DNA of 64,000 nt from Alteraurantiacibacter buctensis (GCF_009827655.1 NZ_WTYV01000001.1:248001-312000); one strand, 5' to 3'. Counted from the stretch's first letter, positions 18,127 through 26,663 are shown. Numbers and translations: made by a program. Notes: a model not told the origin generated them from the letters alone.

Positions 18127-19305
18127 ATGCCGAACCTCCGCTTCCACCCCGCCCTTGCCGCCGCCGCTTGCCTGGCCCTGCCGCCGGTCGCTGCTGCAGC
18201 GCAGACGGCCCCTGCCGAGGTTCCGGCTCCCGCGCCTGCTCCTGCGCCCACACCCGCCCCCAGCGCGACTGCTGCCTTCGACGAGATCTGGAGCACCGCG
18301 CGGCTTTATCGCAACGAGGAGTCCGACGGCCTCAACGAGTTGCGGATCATCGGCCGCCTGCACCTCGACAATTACGTGGTCGATGCCGATCAGGGTAACG
18401 ACAGCGACCTGACGGTGCGCCGCGCCCGCCTGGGTGCCCGCGCCCGCCTGCTGCACAACCTGGACGTGCAGGTGGAGACCGAGCTGAACCTGGAAGGCGG
18501 CCCGCTGTATGACCGGCTGACCGATGCCTATGTCGCCTGGAAGTTCAGCGATGCCGCGCGCCTGACCGTGGGCAAGCATTCGGCCAAGTTCACGCTGGAC
18601 GGGGCCACCTCATCCAACGAACTGCTGACCATCGAGCGCAGCAACGTGGCCAACAACTTCTGGTTCACCGAGGAATACATGAGCGGCGCCAGCCTCAGCG
18701 GGCGCAGCGGGGCATGGTCATACACCGGCGGCGTGTTCAGTTCTGGCCGGCGCGATTCCGATTTCGGCCACTTCGACGGCGGCGCCTTCGTGCTGGCCAG
18801 CCTGGGGCGCGATTTCGGCGAAGACCTGGGCATGGAAAAGGCGCTGCTGCGGATAGACTATGTTCACAACGAAGCCGACGTGAACAACACCTCCACCCGG
18901 TCATTCGGTGACGTGGTGGCCCTGGTCGGGGTGCTGGAACAGGAAGACTGGGGCCTGTCGGCCGACCTGGTTCACGGTAACGGCTACCTGGGCCAGAGCA
19001 ATGCGTGGGGCTCCACCGTCACCCCGTGGGTCGACGTGACCGACAATCTGCAAGCCGTGGCACGGTTCACCTGGCTCGACAGCGCCCGCAACAACGGCCT
19101 GCGCCTGGGCCGCTATGACAACGCGGTGACCGGCGGGCGGGGTGACCGCTACACCGAGGTCTACGGCGGCCTCAATTACTACATCTACGGCAACAAGCTG
19201 AAGCTGCAGACGGGCCTCGCCTACGGCCACATGCGCGATCGCGCCAACGACGGCGGCGCCTATGACGGGATCACCTGGACCACGGCGCTGCGCTTCAGTT
19301 TCTGA
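18127..19305 (+). CDS. OprO/OprP-type porin
   Basis: Outer-membrane anion porin of the phosphate-selective O/P family, 392 aa. The ATG at 18127 (MPNLRFHPALAAAACLALPPVAAAAQ) gives a signal peptide, followed by a Pro/Ala-rich spacer of alternating PA and a 16-strand barrel beginning RIIGRLHLDNYVVD with DLTVRRARLGARARLLHN typical of this family, ending in TTALRFSF with terminal Phe. Weak ribosome site AAGGA. Preceded by a tandem Pho box, so induction by phosphate starvation is likely. Phosphate or polyphosphate selectivity is inferred. Confidence 0.85.
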   Translation: MPNLRFHPALAAAACLALPPVAAAAQTAPAEVPAPAPAPAPTPAPSATAAFDEIWSTARLYRNEESDGLNELRIIGRLHLDNYVVDADQGNDSDLTVRRARLGARARLLHNLDVQVETELNLEGGPLYDRLTDAYVAWKFSDAARLTVGKHSAKFTLDGATSSNELLTIERSNVANNFWFTEEYMSGASLSGRSGAWSYTGGVFSSGRRDSDFGHFDGGAFVLASLGRDFGEDLGMEKALLRIDYVHNEADVNNTSTRSFGDVVALVGVLEQEDWGLSADLVHGNGYLGQSNAWGSTVTPWVDVTDNLQAVARFTWLDSARNNGLRLGRYDNAVTGGRGDRYTEVYGGLNYYIYGNKLKLQTGLAYGHMRDRANDGGAYDGITWTTALRFSF

Positions 19306-19323
19306 AGCGCTACCAGCAAGGAA

Positions 19324-19361
19324 GCCGGAAAGGGCACGGCCGGGCCGGGGCGCTTTCCGGC
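19324..19361 (+). terminator. Stem-loop downstream of the porin
   Basis: Perfect 9-bp arms GCCGGAAAG and CTTTCCGGC enclose a GC-rich 20-base loop starting 19 nt after the porin stop. There is no clear T-run, so termination is plausible but not proven. Confidence 0.5.
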
Positions 19362-19375
19362 ATTCGCTTGCCAGT

Positions 19376-19396
19376 TATCTAATCATCGTTTAGATA
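19376..19396. promoter_or_regulatory. Inverted repeat operator candidate
   Basis: TATCTAA and TTAGATA form perfect 7-bp inverted arms separated by 7 bases, about 60 nt before the TIM-barrel gene at 19455 and in an otherwise GC-rich region. Dyads of this form are usual regulator sites. No regulator gene is adjacent. Confidence 0.45.
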
Positions 19397-19454
19397 GGGT
19401 CCATCACGGCACGGCTGGCAACAGTCGTGCAGGTTCTGACGGGAGAGGCAAGCC

Positions 19455-20360
19455 ATGGCTGGCTCATTCAAATACGGCGTATCCGCTTACAGCTACACCG
19501 ACGATTACGGGTCGGTGATGACGCTGGAAGACGCATTCGATCATATCGCCGATACCGGTGCCACCGGCATCGAGATCTTGGGCGAAGGGCAGGTGGAAGG
19601 CTATCCCAATCCCAGCTCCGCTTTCCTCGACCGGTGGTTCGGGCTGGTCGACAAGTACAAGCTGGAACCCACCAACATGTGTTCCTGGGTGGACATGCGC
19701 ATCACCCTCCAGCGCAACCTGACGGTGGAAGAAGGCGCGGCCGAGCTGGAGCGGGACCTGCGCCTGGCGCATCAACTGGGCTTCAAGTTCCTGCGCCCAA
19801 AGTTCGGCGTGACCTCGCATGACCTGATCCCGGAAACCCAGTGGGAGGCCTATGTCGAGCGCAACCTGGACACGGCCGAGAAGCTGGGAGTGATCATCTG
19901 CCCGGAAATCCATGCTCCCACTCCGATCAAGCACGTGGTGGTGGATGGCTACATCAACTTCATCGAACGCACCGGCACCAAGAACTTCGGCCTGATGGTC
20001 GATACCGGCATCTTCCAGAACAAGCCGCTGACCCACTGGGGATCGCACCAGATCAACGAGGAAGCGCGCAAGCACATGGAGTTCCTCAACGGCATTGCCG
20101 TCAATCCGGAGGAATTCCTCGACATCGCCCGGTACGTGGTCTTCATCCAGGCCAAGTTCCACGACATCGACGAGAACCTGGAAGACCAGAACATTCCCTG
20201 GCGGCCGGTAATCTCGGCCCTGAAGCGGGCCGGCTATACCGGCTGGCTGTCCAGCGAATACGAAGGCTGGCGCGCGCCGTGGCGCTCGATCGACCAGGTG
20301 CGCCGACAGCACGCGCTGCTGCGCAAGCTGGAAGCCGAGTACGACGCGCAGCCCTGGTAA
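19455..20360 (+). CDS. Sugar phosphate isomerase/epimerase-like TIM barrel, candidate C-glycoside deglycosidase alpha subunit
   Basis: 301-aa xylose-isomerase-like/AP endonuclease 2 fold protein. Likely metal ligands are Glu151 (CPEIHAP), Asp183 (LMVDTG), His236 (AKFHDID) and Glu268 (SSEYEGW), the E-D-H-E set of this fold. Alone it would be annotated only as isomerase/epimerase. The gene immediately downstream resembles the beta subunit of C-glycoside deglycosidases (CarC/DgpB type, DUF6379), and in those systems the alpha subunit (CarB/DgpC) is exactly such a barrel. The predicted role is therefore cleavage of the C-C glycosidic bond of a 3-oxo-C-glycoside. No signal peptide, so cytoplasmic. 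Confidence 0.72.
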   Translation: MAGSFKYGVSAYSYTDDYGSVMTLEDAFDHIADTGATGIEILGEGQVEGYPNPSSAFLDRWFGLVDKYKLEPTNMCSWVDMRITLQRNLTVEEGAAELERDLRLAHQLGFKFLRPKFGVTSHDLIPETQWEAYVERNLDTAEKLGVIICPEIHAPTPIKHVVVDGYINFIERTGTKNFGLMVDTGIFQNKPLTHWGSHQINEEARKHMEFLNGIAVNPEEFLDIARYVVFIQAKFHDIDENLEDQNIPWRPVISALKRAGYTGWLSSEYEGWRAPWRSIDQVRRQHALLRKLEAEYDAQPW

Positions 20361-20408
20361 GCACGCGCCTCCCCTTCATCCATTCCCCCTGTTTCCGGAG
20401 TACCCGTC

Positions 20409-20813
20409 ATGCTTGAGCATCAACTGATCCAGAGCACCGGCTTTCGCAATTTCGGACCCGTCGGTGCCCGCGAGGGCTTCGCCGTGCGCATCCGCGTCCC
20501 CAACTATCACGGCACCCGCCTGTCGCATTTCGACGGCTTTGACGTGACCGTTGACGGCGAGCTCTTCCCCTTCGAGGCAAACCGCTTCGGCATCCGCGAC
20601 GAGGTCTACACCCTTGAGGAAATGCGCGAGGAGACCGAGGCACGCTGGGGCCTGACCGAGTGGGGCGAAATCCTGGTCGACAAGCCCGGCGGCCTGGAGC
20701 CGGGCGTGCACAAGGTGGAGGTCAAGGCGCGCATCCGGTATTCCTACTTCCCGCCCGATGTGCACATCTTCCCGATGCAGGCGGAGCGGTTTGCGACCAT
20801 CTGCGTGGCCTGA
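20409..20813 (+). CDS. DUF6379-like protein, candidate C-glycoside deglycosidase beta subunit
   Basis: 134-aa beta-rich protein. Blocks such as FDGFDVTVDGELFP, DEVYTLEEM, TEARWGLTEWGEI and VDKPGGLEPGVHKVEVK match what I recall of the small subunit of C-deglycosidases (CarC, DgpB), which forms an alpha4-beta4 complex with the TIM-barrel subunit. It lies 48 nt after the barrel gene and is followed by a strong hairpin. Recognition is from memory of family motifs, not a search. Confidence 0.68.
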   Translation: MLEHQLIQSTGFRNFGPVGAREGFAVRIRVPNYHGTRLSHFDGFDVTVDGELFPFEANRFGIRDEVYTLEEMREETEARWGLTEWGEILVDKPGGLEPGVHKVEVKARIRYSYFPPDVHIFPMQAERFATICVA

Positions 20814-20823
20814 TGGAGCGACG

Positions 20824-20848
20824 ACAGGCCGGGAACACCCCGGCCTGT
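20824..20848 (+). terminator. Strong hairpin after the beta-subunit gene
   Basis: Perfect 10-bp stem ACAGGCCGGG / CCCGGCCTGT with a 5-base loop, 10 nt beyond the stop codon, followed by CTGCCTTC. It likely terminates or attenuates transcription before the FAH gene. Confidence 0.6.
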
Positions 20849-20948
20849 CTGCCTTCAGAAGATCGGACCGCTTGTTCGCTGCCGATCTGCCTGCCAGACC
20901 GGGTGGCTGGCAAACCGCCTGTGGGGTTGCCGGGAATAGGAGAAACGG

Positions 20949-21809
20949 ATGAAGCTGGCGCGATTTGGACCGCCCGGACACGAAAGGCCAGGCCTGGTCG
21001 ATGACGCCGGCCACCTGCGCGATCTTTCGGCGGTTATCCCGGACCTGACCCCCGATCGCCTGTCCCGCCCGGAACTGGCCAGGCTGGCCGCGCTGGACCC
21101 GGCCAGCCTGCCGCTGGTGGAAGGCCCCGTGCGGCTGGGCCTGCCCGTCACCGGCACGCGCCAGTTCGTCGCCATCGGCCTCAACTATTCCGACCACGCG
21201 GCGGAAGCGGGCATGGCGGTGCCGGCGGAACCGATCGTGTTCACCAAGGCGGTATCCTGCCTGCAAGGCCCGAACGACGACGTGCGCCGCCCGCGCAATT
21301 CCACCAAGATGGACTGGGAGGTGGAACTTGCCGTGGTGATCGGCGAGCGGGCCAGCTACGTCACGCCGGAAGATGCGCCCGACCACATCGCCGGCTACGC
21401 CGTGTGCGACGACCTGTCCGAACGCGCGTTCCAGCTCGAACGGTTGGGCACGTGGGACAAGGGCAAGGGCTGCGACACCTTCGGCCCCGTCGGCCCATGG
21501 CTGGTGACAGCGGACGAGGTGGGCGACCCGCAGAACCTTGCCATGTGGCTGGATGTCAACGGCCAGCGGATGCAGAGCGGGCACACCGGCACGATGATCT
21601 TCGATTGCGCCACGCTGGTCAGCTACGTCAGCCAGTTCATGGTGCTGCTGCCGGGCGATATCATCACCACCGGCACCCCGCCGGGCGTGGGCATGGGCAG
21701 GAAGCCGCCAGTCTTCCTCAAGGAAGGCGACGTGATCGAGCTGGGCATCGAGAAGCTGGGCAGCCAGCGCCACAAGGTGATCGGCTGGAACGAGCAGGCG
21801 ACCCACTGA
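20949..21809 (+). CDS. Fumarylacetoacetate hydrolase (FAH) family protein
   Basis: 286 aa. An N-terminal FAH cap is followed by the catalytic fold: GLNYSDHAAEAG, then metal ligands Glu124 and Glu126 in DWEVELAVVIG, Asp in VCDDLSER, and the C-terminal GDIITTGTPPGVGMG signature. Members hydrolyse or decarboxylate 2,4-diketo acids in sugar-acid or aromatic catabolism. Often annotated ureidoglycolate lyase or 2-hydroxyhepta-2,4-dienedioate isomerase, but neither is supported by context. Its place behind the putative C-deglycosidase pair suggests processing of a released aglycone or keto sugar. It may have its own promoter after the hairpin. Confidence 0.82.
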   Translation: MKLARFGPPGHERPGLVDDAGHLRDLSAVIPDLTPDRLSRPELARLAALDPASLPLVEGPVRLGLPVTGTRQFVAIGLNYSDHAAEAGMAVPAEPIVFTKAVSCLQGPNDDVRRPRNSTKMDWEVELAVVIGERASYVTPEDAPDHIAGYAVCDDLSERAFQLERLGTWDKGKGCDTFGPVGPWLVTADEVGDPQNLAMWLDVNGQRMQSGHTGTMIFDCATLVSYVSQFMVLLPGDIITTGTPPGVGMGRKPPVFLKEGDVIELGIEKLGSQRHKVIGWNEQATH

Positions 21810-22169
21810 TGGCGGCGCGGCTGGCGGGCTAGGCTTGCCTCGTCACCGGCGGCGCGCAAGGGTTCGCAACCCAGGCACCGGCCAGACCAGCCGCAAGGTG
21901 CGCCCGGGAGGGGGCGGATCTACAGGACTGGCTGGGTGATTGGTGCGCGACGCAGTGTGAAGGGTATTGATCTCAAGGGAAATTCCCTAAAGATTCTAGG
22001 TTTTAGGGAATTTTCGGCCCAAGCGAGCCACAAAGACCGGGGAAACCCGGGACTTAGAAGGCAATTTCCCTAAGCTCAGCGTAGGGAATTTTCGGCAGGG
22101 TTTAGCGTTCGACAAACCGATGTTTAGGGTGCCCATTTTGCCGGGCAGGCAATGCCGGGTAAGGGCTTA
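21810..22169. other. Non-coding boundary region with AGGGAAATTCCCT-type repeats
   Basis: No gene is seen in 360 bases. The region holds a 13-bp perfect palindrome AGGGAAATTCCCT at 21976-21988, two direct copies of TAGGGAATTTTCGGC (22004-22018 and 22082-22096) and an inverted related copy GCAATTTCCCTA at 22061-22072. This marks the transition from GC-rich chromosome to the recombinase-bearing element and could be its attachment or operator region. Confidence 0.5.
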
Positions 22170-22553
22170 TTAGCCTGCTGGTCGATTTGAGACCGCCCCC
22201 TGCTGGAGGGTTGCGCGAACTCGCGCGAGTGCACGTTCTAGGTCTCGTTCAATGGCTCTCAGCTCAAGCACTAGAGCGATGTCGCTATGACCCGTTTGCT
22301 CCAAGACCAAGGTCATGACCGATTGGGAATTAGCCGCCAGCGCCAAGAGATGAAGGCCACTCGGGCTCGCGTCTCCATGTAACCATTTTCGTGCGGTCCG
22401 ATCGCTGACGTGGGTCCACCTCATCAGCGTCTTCGCAGCTCGGCGAGTCGCTCCAAGTTCAGCACAGAGGGCTTGCCCAATATGCAGCGCGAGTTCGGAA
22501 TCCGACTGCAGAACCAGTGATTCCGGAACTTGAGTTCCGCTTATACGAACCAT
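22170..22553 (-). CDS. Small HTH-like DNA-binding protein
   Basis: 127 aa if started at 22553, where AAAGGG lies 6 nt upstream. ATGs at 22568 and 22598 are alternatives. The centre reads KTLMRWTHVSDRTARKWLHGDASPSGLHLLALA, a helix-turn-helix of the Cro/XRE or phage-regulator kind, and the C-terminal half is predicted coiled coil (ELRAIERDLERALARVRA). It is transcribed away from the serine recombinase, from a shared promoter region, so a regulatory role in the element is likely. No family name is recognised with confidence. Confidence 0.6.
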   Translation of the reverse strand: MVRISGTQVPESLVLQSDSELALHIGQALCAELGATRRAAKTLMRWTHVSDRTARKWLHGDASPSGLHLLALAANSQSVMTLVLEQTGHSDIALVLELRAIERDLERALARVRATLQQGAVSNRPAG

Positions 22554-22612
22554 GCTTCGCCCTTTCATGTTGTAAAAGGTCTCTTTCGCAGCAAGCACCT
22601 GGCGGGGCGGCG

Positions 22613-24187
22613 ATGGTTATCAAGTGGCTGGATACAAATGAGCCTGAATTACCCAGCGAACCGCCCCGGCAGCGGGCCGCTGAATACGTCCGCATGTCTA
22701 CCGAGCATCAGAAGTATTCCACCGACAATCAGGCCGCTGCCATCCGCCGGTATGCCGAGCAGCGAAATTACGAAATCGTTCGGACCTACGCTGATCAAGG
22801 GAAGAGCGGGCTTACCATTGGTGGTCGTCTGGCACTCCAGCAGCTTCTTGATGATGTAGAATCAGGGCAGGCCGATTTTACCGCCTTGTTGGTATACGAC
22901 GTAAGCCGCTGGGGTCGGTTTCAGGATCCGGATGAAGCTGCGTCCTACGAACTGCGGTGTCGAAGGGCTGGCGTTCAGGTGCATTACTGCATCGAACAGT
23001 TCGAGAATGATGGTAGCATCGGCTCTTCAATCATCAAAACTGTCAAACGAGCCATGGCCGGCGAATACAGCCGCGAGCTTTCGGTCAAGGTTTTCGCCGG
23101 TCAGGCAAACCTGATCCGCCTTGGCTATCGTCAAGGTGGAACTGCGGGCTTCGGCCTGCGCCGCATGCTGGTCGATCAGGCAGGTCGTGAGAAAGGCCAA
23201 CTTGCCCGGCTTGAGCACAAGAGCATTACCACAGACAGGGTAATCCTCATCCCAGGTCCCCCGGAAGAAATCGAGGTCGTGCGCAACGTTTATCGAATGT
23301 TTGTGGAACAAGGGAGGAGCGAGCGGGAGATTGCGGATTCGCTAAATGCTCGGGGGCTAGAAACTGATCTAGGTCGGCCCTGGTCGCGCGGTTCAGTTCA
23401 CCAGTTGCTGATCAACGAGAAATACATCGGCAACAACGTCTGGGCAAAGACATCATGCAAACTGAAGGGAGAGCATGTCCGCAACGCCCCGGAGGAGTGG
23501 ATCCGCGCGGTCGGTGTATTCAGCGGCATCATCTCGGTGGAACTGTTCGAATCTGCCCAAACCATCATTCGGCAACGAAGTGAGCGGTTGAGCAATGAAG
23601 ACATGCTGTTGCTCCTTGCGCAAATCCTGGAACGCAATGGCTGTCTTTCGGGATTAATCATCGACGAGGCCGATAATTGCCCCTCGAGCAGTTCATTCCG
23701 AACTCGGTTCGGTAGCCTCCTTCGCGCGTACACTCTGGTCGGCTTTACCCCAGACCATGATTATCGCTACCTCGAAACCAACCGGGCCCTGCGCGCAATG
23801 CACCCTGGAATCGTTCAATCGGTGATCTCGGGAATCGAGCGGGCAGGAGGTAGGGTCAGCCGCGATCCAGCAACAGACCTGCTCACCATCAATCGGGAAT
23901 TCACTACGTCGCTGGTGATCGTGCGGTGCTTTCAGACCTCAGGTGGATCGAAACGCTGGAAGATCAGGCTCGATACTAAACTGAGGCCGGACCTCACCCT
24001 TGCGATTAGGATGGACAGTTCAAACACGCAGCCCAGAGACTATTACCTGCTGCCCCGGATCGACATGCGCGAGGCCATCCTTCGGCTGGCAGAATGCAAC
24101 GGCCTTTCACTTGATGCGTACCGTTTCGACAGCCTTGAACCGTACTATCACATGGCTGTTCGGGCCAATTTCCGGGAGGCTGCGTGA
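22613..24187 (+). CDS. Large serine recombinase (resolvase/recombinase family)
   Basis: Site-specific recombinase, 524 aa from the ATG at 22613 (MVIKWLDTNEPELP). The catalytic N-terminal resolvase domain has YVRMSTEHQKYSTDNQ with nucleophile Ser29, followed by GKSGLTIGGRLALQQLL and VYDVSRWGRFQDPDEA, and the recombinase domain near GRPWSRGSVHQLLINEKYIGN. The usual Cys4 zinc ribbon is absent. Instead the C-terminus has a block starting CLSGLIIDEADNCPSSSSF and RWKIRLDT that I associate with alphaproteobacterial recombinases linked to RepB-type genes. Its stop overlaps the next start by 1 nt. Confidence 0.9.
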   Translation: MVIKWLDTNEPELPSEPPRQRAAEYVRMSTEHQKYSTDNQAAAIRRYAEQRNYEIVRTYADQGKSGLTIGGRLALQQLLDDVESGQADFTALLVYDVSRWGRFQDPDEAASYELRCRRAGVQVHYCIEQFENDGSIGSSIIKTVKRAMAGEYSRELSVKVFAGQANLIRLGYRQGGTAGFGLRRMLVDQAGREKGQLARLEHKSITTDRVILIPGPPEEIEVVRNVYRMFVEQGRSEREIADSLNARGLETDLGRPWSRGSVHQLLINEKYIGNNVWAKTSCKLKGEHVRNAPEEWIRAVGVFSGIISVELFESAQTIIRQRSERLSNEDMLLLLAQILERNGCLSGLIIDEADNCPSSSSFRTRFGSLLRAYTLVGFTPDHDYRYLETNRALRAMHPGIVQSVISGIERAGGRVSRDPATDLLTINREFTTSLVIVRCFQTSGGSKRWKIRLDTKLRPDLTLAIRMDSSNTQPRDYYLLPRIDMREAILRLAECNGLSLDAYRFDSLEPYYHMAVRANFREAA

Positions 24188-25080
24188 TGCCCGCTCTTCC
24201 AGCTCAGCGCGTCGAAATGATCCCGATCGACAAAATCAAGGTGTTGAACCCACGCGTTCGCAACCAGCGAAACTTCAAGGAAATCGTCGATAACATCGCA
24301 AAGATCGGCCTGAAAAAGCCAATCACGGTTACCAGGCGCGCCGAACCTGGCGGCCCCAGCTATGATCTTGTCTGTGGCCAGGGAAGGCTCGAAGCCTACA
24401 TTGCGCTGGGGCAAACTGAAGTACCGGCACTCGTTGTCCGCGCGGATGAAGAAGACTGCCTGGTCGCAAGTCTGGTGGAGAATTGTGCCCGCCGTCAGCA
24501 CCAGACCATAGATTTGCTTCAGGATATTCGCGGGATGGAAGAGCGTGGCTATTCGCAAGCCGAGATCGCCCGCAAAACCGGCCTGACGCAAAAGTATGTT
24601 CACGGCGTATCGCAGCTTATCAAACAGGGCGAGCTTCGCCTGCTTCGATCGGTCGAAAGCGGCCACATCCCCTTGTGTGTTGCTGTCGAAATTGCCGAAA
24701 CTGAGGATCATGACGTTCAGGCAGCCTTATCGAGTGCCTATGAGCGCGGCCTTCTCAAAGGCAAGAAATTGCTCATGGCGCGCAAGATCGTCGATAGCCG
24801 ACGGCGACGCGGAAAAGGACTTGCGATACCGGAAGGGCAAAAGCGAGTTCGCATTTCTGCCGAAGCTCTGGTGAGGGCTTATCAGGACGATGCTGAGCGG
24901 AAACGTTCACTGATCCGACGCGCCCAGGCTACCAAGAATCGGCTCCTTTTGATTGTCGAAGCATTGCGACGCTTGGGCAGCGATGAAACGTTCATCGCGG
25001 TGCTCGAAGATGAAGACCTTGCCACAATGCCCCAAAACCTCGCCGACAGGTTACGCGGCGGAACTGAGGTCCGACTATGA
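24187..25080 (+). CDS. ParB/RepB-like partition domain protein 1
   Basis: 297 aa. The ParB N-terminal nuclease/CTPase-like domain has VCGQGRLEAYIALGQTEVPALV and the LVENCARR box, followed by a KorB/ParB helix-turn-helix (GYSQAEIARKTGLTQKYVHGVSQLI) and a basic C-terminal region. The ATG overlaps the recombinase stop (TGATG) and its own stop overlaps the next start (ATGA), so the three genes are translationally coupled. No ParA partner exists nearby, so a role in recombination or DNA binding on the element is as likely as partition. Confidence 0.8.
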   Translation: MPALPAQRVEMIPIDKIKVLNPRVRNQRNFKEIVDNIAKIGLKKPITVTRRAEPGGPSYDLVCGQGRLEAYIALGQTEVPALVVRADEEDCLVASLVENCARRQHQTIDLLQDIRGMEERGYSQAEIARKTGLTQKYVHGVSQLIKQGELRLLRSVESGHIPLCVAVEIAETEDHDVQAALSSAYERGLLKGKKLLMARKIVDSRRRRGKGLAIPEGQKRVRISAEALVRAYQDDAERKRSLIRRAQATKNRLLLIVEALRRLGSDETFIAVLEDEDLATMPQNLADRLRGGTEVRL

Positions 25081-25967
25081 GACCCGGCCATCCGCAGCAC
25101 CTTGCTCAAGCATTCGAAGGAAGCACCCTGCGGATTGCTATCAGCGATATTTTTCCGCTGCGACAAATTAAGCCGGAAGTTAGGAAATCGGTCAAATACC
25201 TCCAAATCGAGGCGTCCATCCGTGAGGTTGGCATCATCGAACCCCCAGTGGTGGTGCGTGATCCGGAAGACAGCGAAAAGTTCCGTCTCCTCGACGGCCA
25301 TTTGCGGCTCGAGATACTCACTGCGAATGGCGAAACAGAGGTTGTTTGCCTCATCGCTACCGAAGACGAGGCATACACCTACAACAGGCGGGTAAGCCGG
25401 ATTGCCATTATTCAAGAGCACCGGATGATCCTGCAGGCAGTGAAGCGAGGAGTTCCCGAGGAGCGGCTCGCGAGAGCACTTAACGTCAACATCCAGAGTA
25501 TCCGCAAGAAGCGCAAATTGCTGGTGGGTATCTGTGATGAGGTGGCCGAACTCCTACGTGACAAGCACGTTCCGTTGAACGCCTTTGCCCAGCTGCGGAA
25601 GCTGAAGCCTATGCGGCAAATCGCAGCGGCCGAGATGATGGTTGCGATGAACCGGTATTCTACGGGCTACGTGGAATCGATTGTCGCGGCGACGCCCGAT
25701 GATCAGCTAATCGAGCCGAAGCAACCGTCAAAATTGGGCCTAACTTCTGAGCAGGTCGACTTGATGACCGAAGAGTCCGCGCGGCTTGAGCGCGACTTCA
25801 AGGCCATTGAGCAAAGCTATGGTGCTGATCATCTCGATCTGGTTTTGGCCACCGCATATATTGCCAGCTTGCTAGATAACGCCCGTGTGGTGCGGCACTT
25901 GGCAATGCATCATGCTGACCTGCTCGGCGAATTCCAGAAAATCGCCGAACTACAAAAGGCTGCCTGA
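25077..25967 (+). CDS. ParB/RepB-like partition domain protein 2 (RepB C-terminal type)
   Basis: 296 aa, a diverged second ParB-like protein: ISDIFPLRQIKPEV, VVVRDPEDSEKFRLLDGHLRLEIL and VCLIATEDEAYTYNRRVSRI correspond to the ParB N-domain, then an HTH (GVPEERLARALNVNIQSIRKKRKLL) and a helical C-terminal part like plasmid RepB. It shares order but little sequence with the preceding protein, so the two are distinct subunits rather than a recent duplication. Starts at ATG 25077, overlapping the upstream stop. Confidence 0.78.
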   Translation: MRPGHPQHLAQAFEGSTLRIAISDIFPLRQIKPEVRKSVKYLQIEASIREVGIIEPPVVVRDPEDSEKFRLLDGHLRLEILTANGETEVVCLIATEDEAYTYNRRVSRIAIIQEHRMILQAVKRGVPEERLARALNVNIQSIRKKRKLLVGICDEVAELLRDKHVPLNAFAQLRKLKPMRQIAAAEMMVAMNRYSTGYVESIVAATPDDQLIEPKQPSKLGLTSEQVDLMTEESARLERDFKAIEQSYGADHLDLVLATAYIASLLDNARVVRHLAMHHADLLGEFQKIAELQKAA

Positions 25968-26267
25968 CGGGGACCCGGACCCATTAAGCGCGGGGACCGC
26001 AGGAGACGCCGCACAGTGAGGCGGATCGAGCGCGGCGGTGGGAATGGCGGCGAACCCGCTGGAGCCCACCAAGGTCGGCAGCCATAGGCCGACCGATTAT
26101 TTGAAGAGGTGCCGGCGAGGCGGGCGTCGGCACCTCGTTTCTGGATTCTGAAGCCCGAACTCCCTGCGGTCGAGCCGCAGGGGAGGGGGGATTGTCAGAC
26201 AGGATGCCCAATGCTTAGCTCGATGCCTAGCCCCCGCGACTCAGGAAATCCGGAAAGGATTCAGACG
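25968..26267 (+). ncRNA. Structured intergenic segment with three consecutive hairpins (candidate RNA or terminator array)
   Basis: Three perfect stems occur within 110 bases: GGTCGGC/GCCGACC (26073-26094, loop 8), GAGGTGCCG/CGGCACCTC (26106-26136, followed by GTTT) and CCCTGCGG/CCGCAGGG (26162-26182, loop TCGAG). No convincing gene lies in the 300 bases. The second looks like a terminator for the ParB operon. The regular series could be a small RNA or a cis element of the mobile unit. Type is provisional. Confidence 0.35.
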
Positions 26268-26663
26268 ATGATACACGCAGAAGGGGCCTTGCGCCGGTCT
26301 CGCAACGGAGGGCACGAGTTTGACGACCGCCAACAGGTGCTAGGCTTTGTCAGTCCTCGGCTCGCACTGGGCATGAATATGACCGAGGCAACTCGCCCTG
26401 GATTGAAGATCTATGGGTATGAGATCGGGCCTGACGGGAAATCCAAGACTTTAGTACTCCTGCGCGAGTTGAGTGCCGCGACACTCGAACGTCGTTTTCG
26501 CGCTCTGCGCACCGAGCTTGATGAAGCCGCAGAATGGCACAAGTCTGCCCCGTTTCTGGCGAACGCACGGTATATTGGCGTTTCGGCGCCAAGGCCGACG
26601 CTGGCTTATGGTGACAAACCACTGCTCGCTCGGGGACGGCCACGGAAAAATCGCAAGCGCTGA
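26268..26663 (+). CDS. Hypothetical protein with C-terminal AT-hook-like motif
   Basis: 131 aa from ATG 26268 with AAAGGA 9 nt upstream. A longer in-frame extension back to 26109 runs through the hairpins and is unlikely. The protein has a helical middle (LSAATLERRFRALRTELDEAAEWHKSA, split here for description as a probable coil) and ends ARGRPRKNRKR, an AT-hook-like basic tail suggesting minor-groove DNA binding. No family is recognised. Confidence 0.6.
   Translation: MIHAEGALRRSRNGGHEFDDRQQVLGFVSPRLALGMNMTEATRPGLKIYGYEIGPDGKSKTLVLLRELSAATLERRFRALRTELDEAAEWHKSAPFLANARYIGVSAPRPTLAYGDKPLLARGRPRKNRKR

Noticed and set aside
24187-25967. A plasmid partition locus from the two ParB-like genes
   Set aside because: No ParA or replication initiator is present, and the genes are coupled to a recombinase, so a plasmid origin is not supported.
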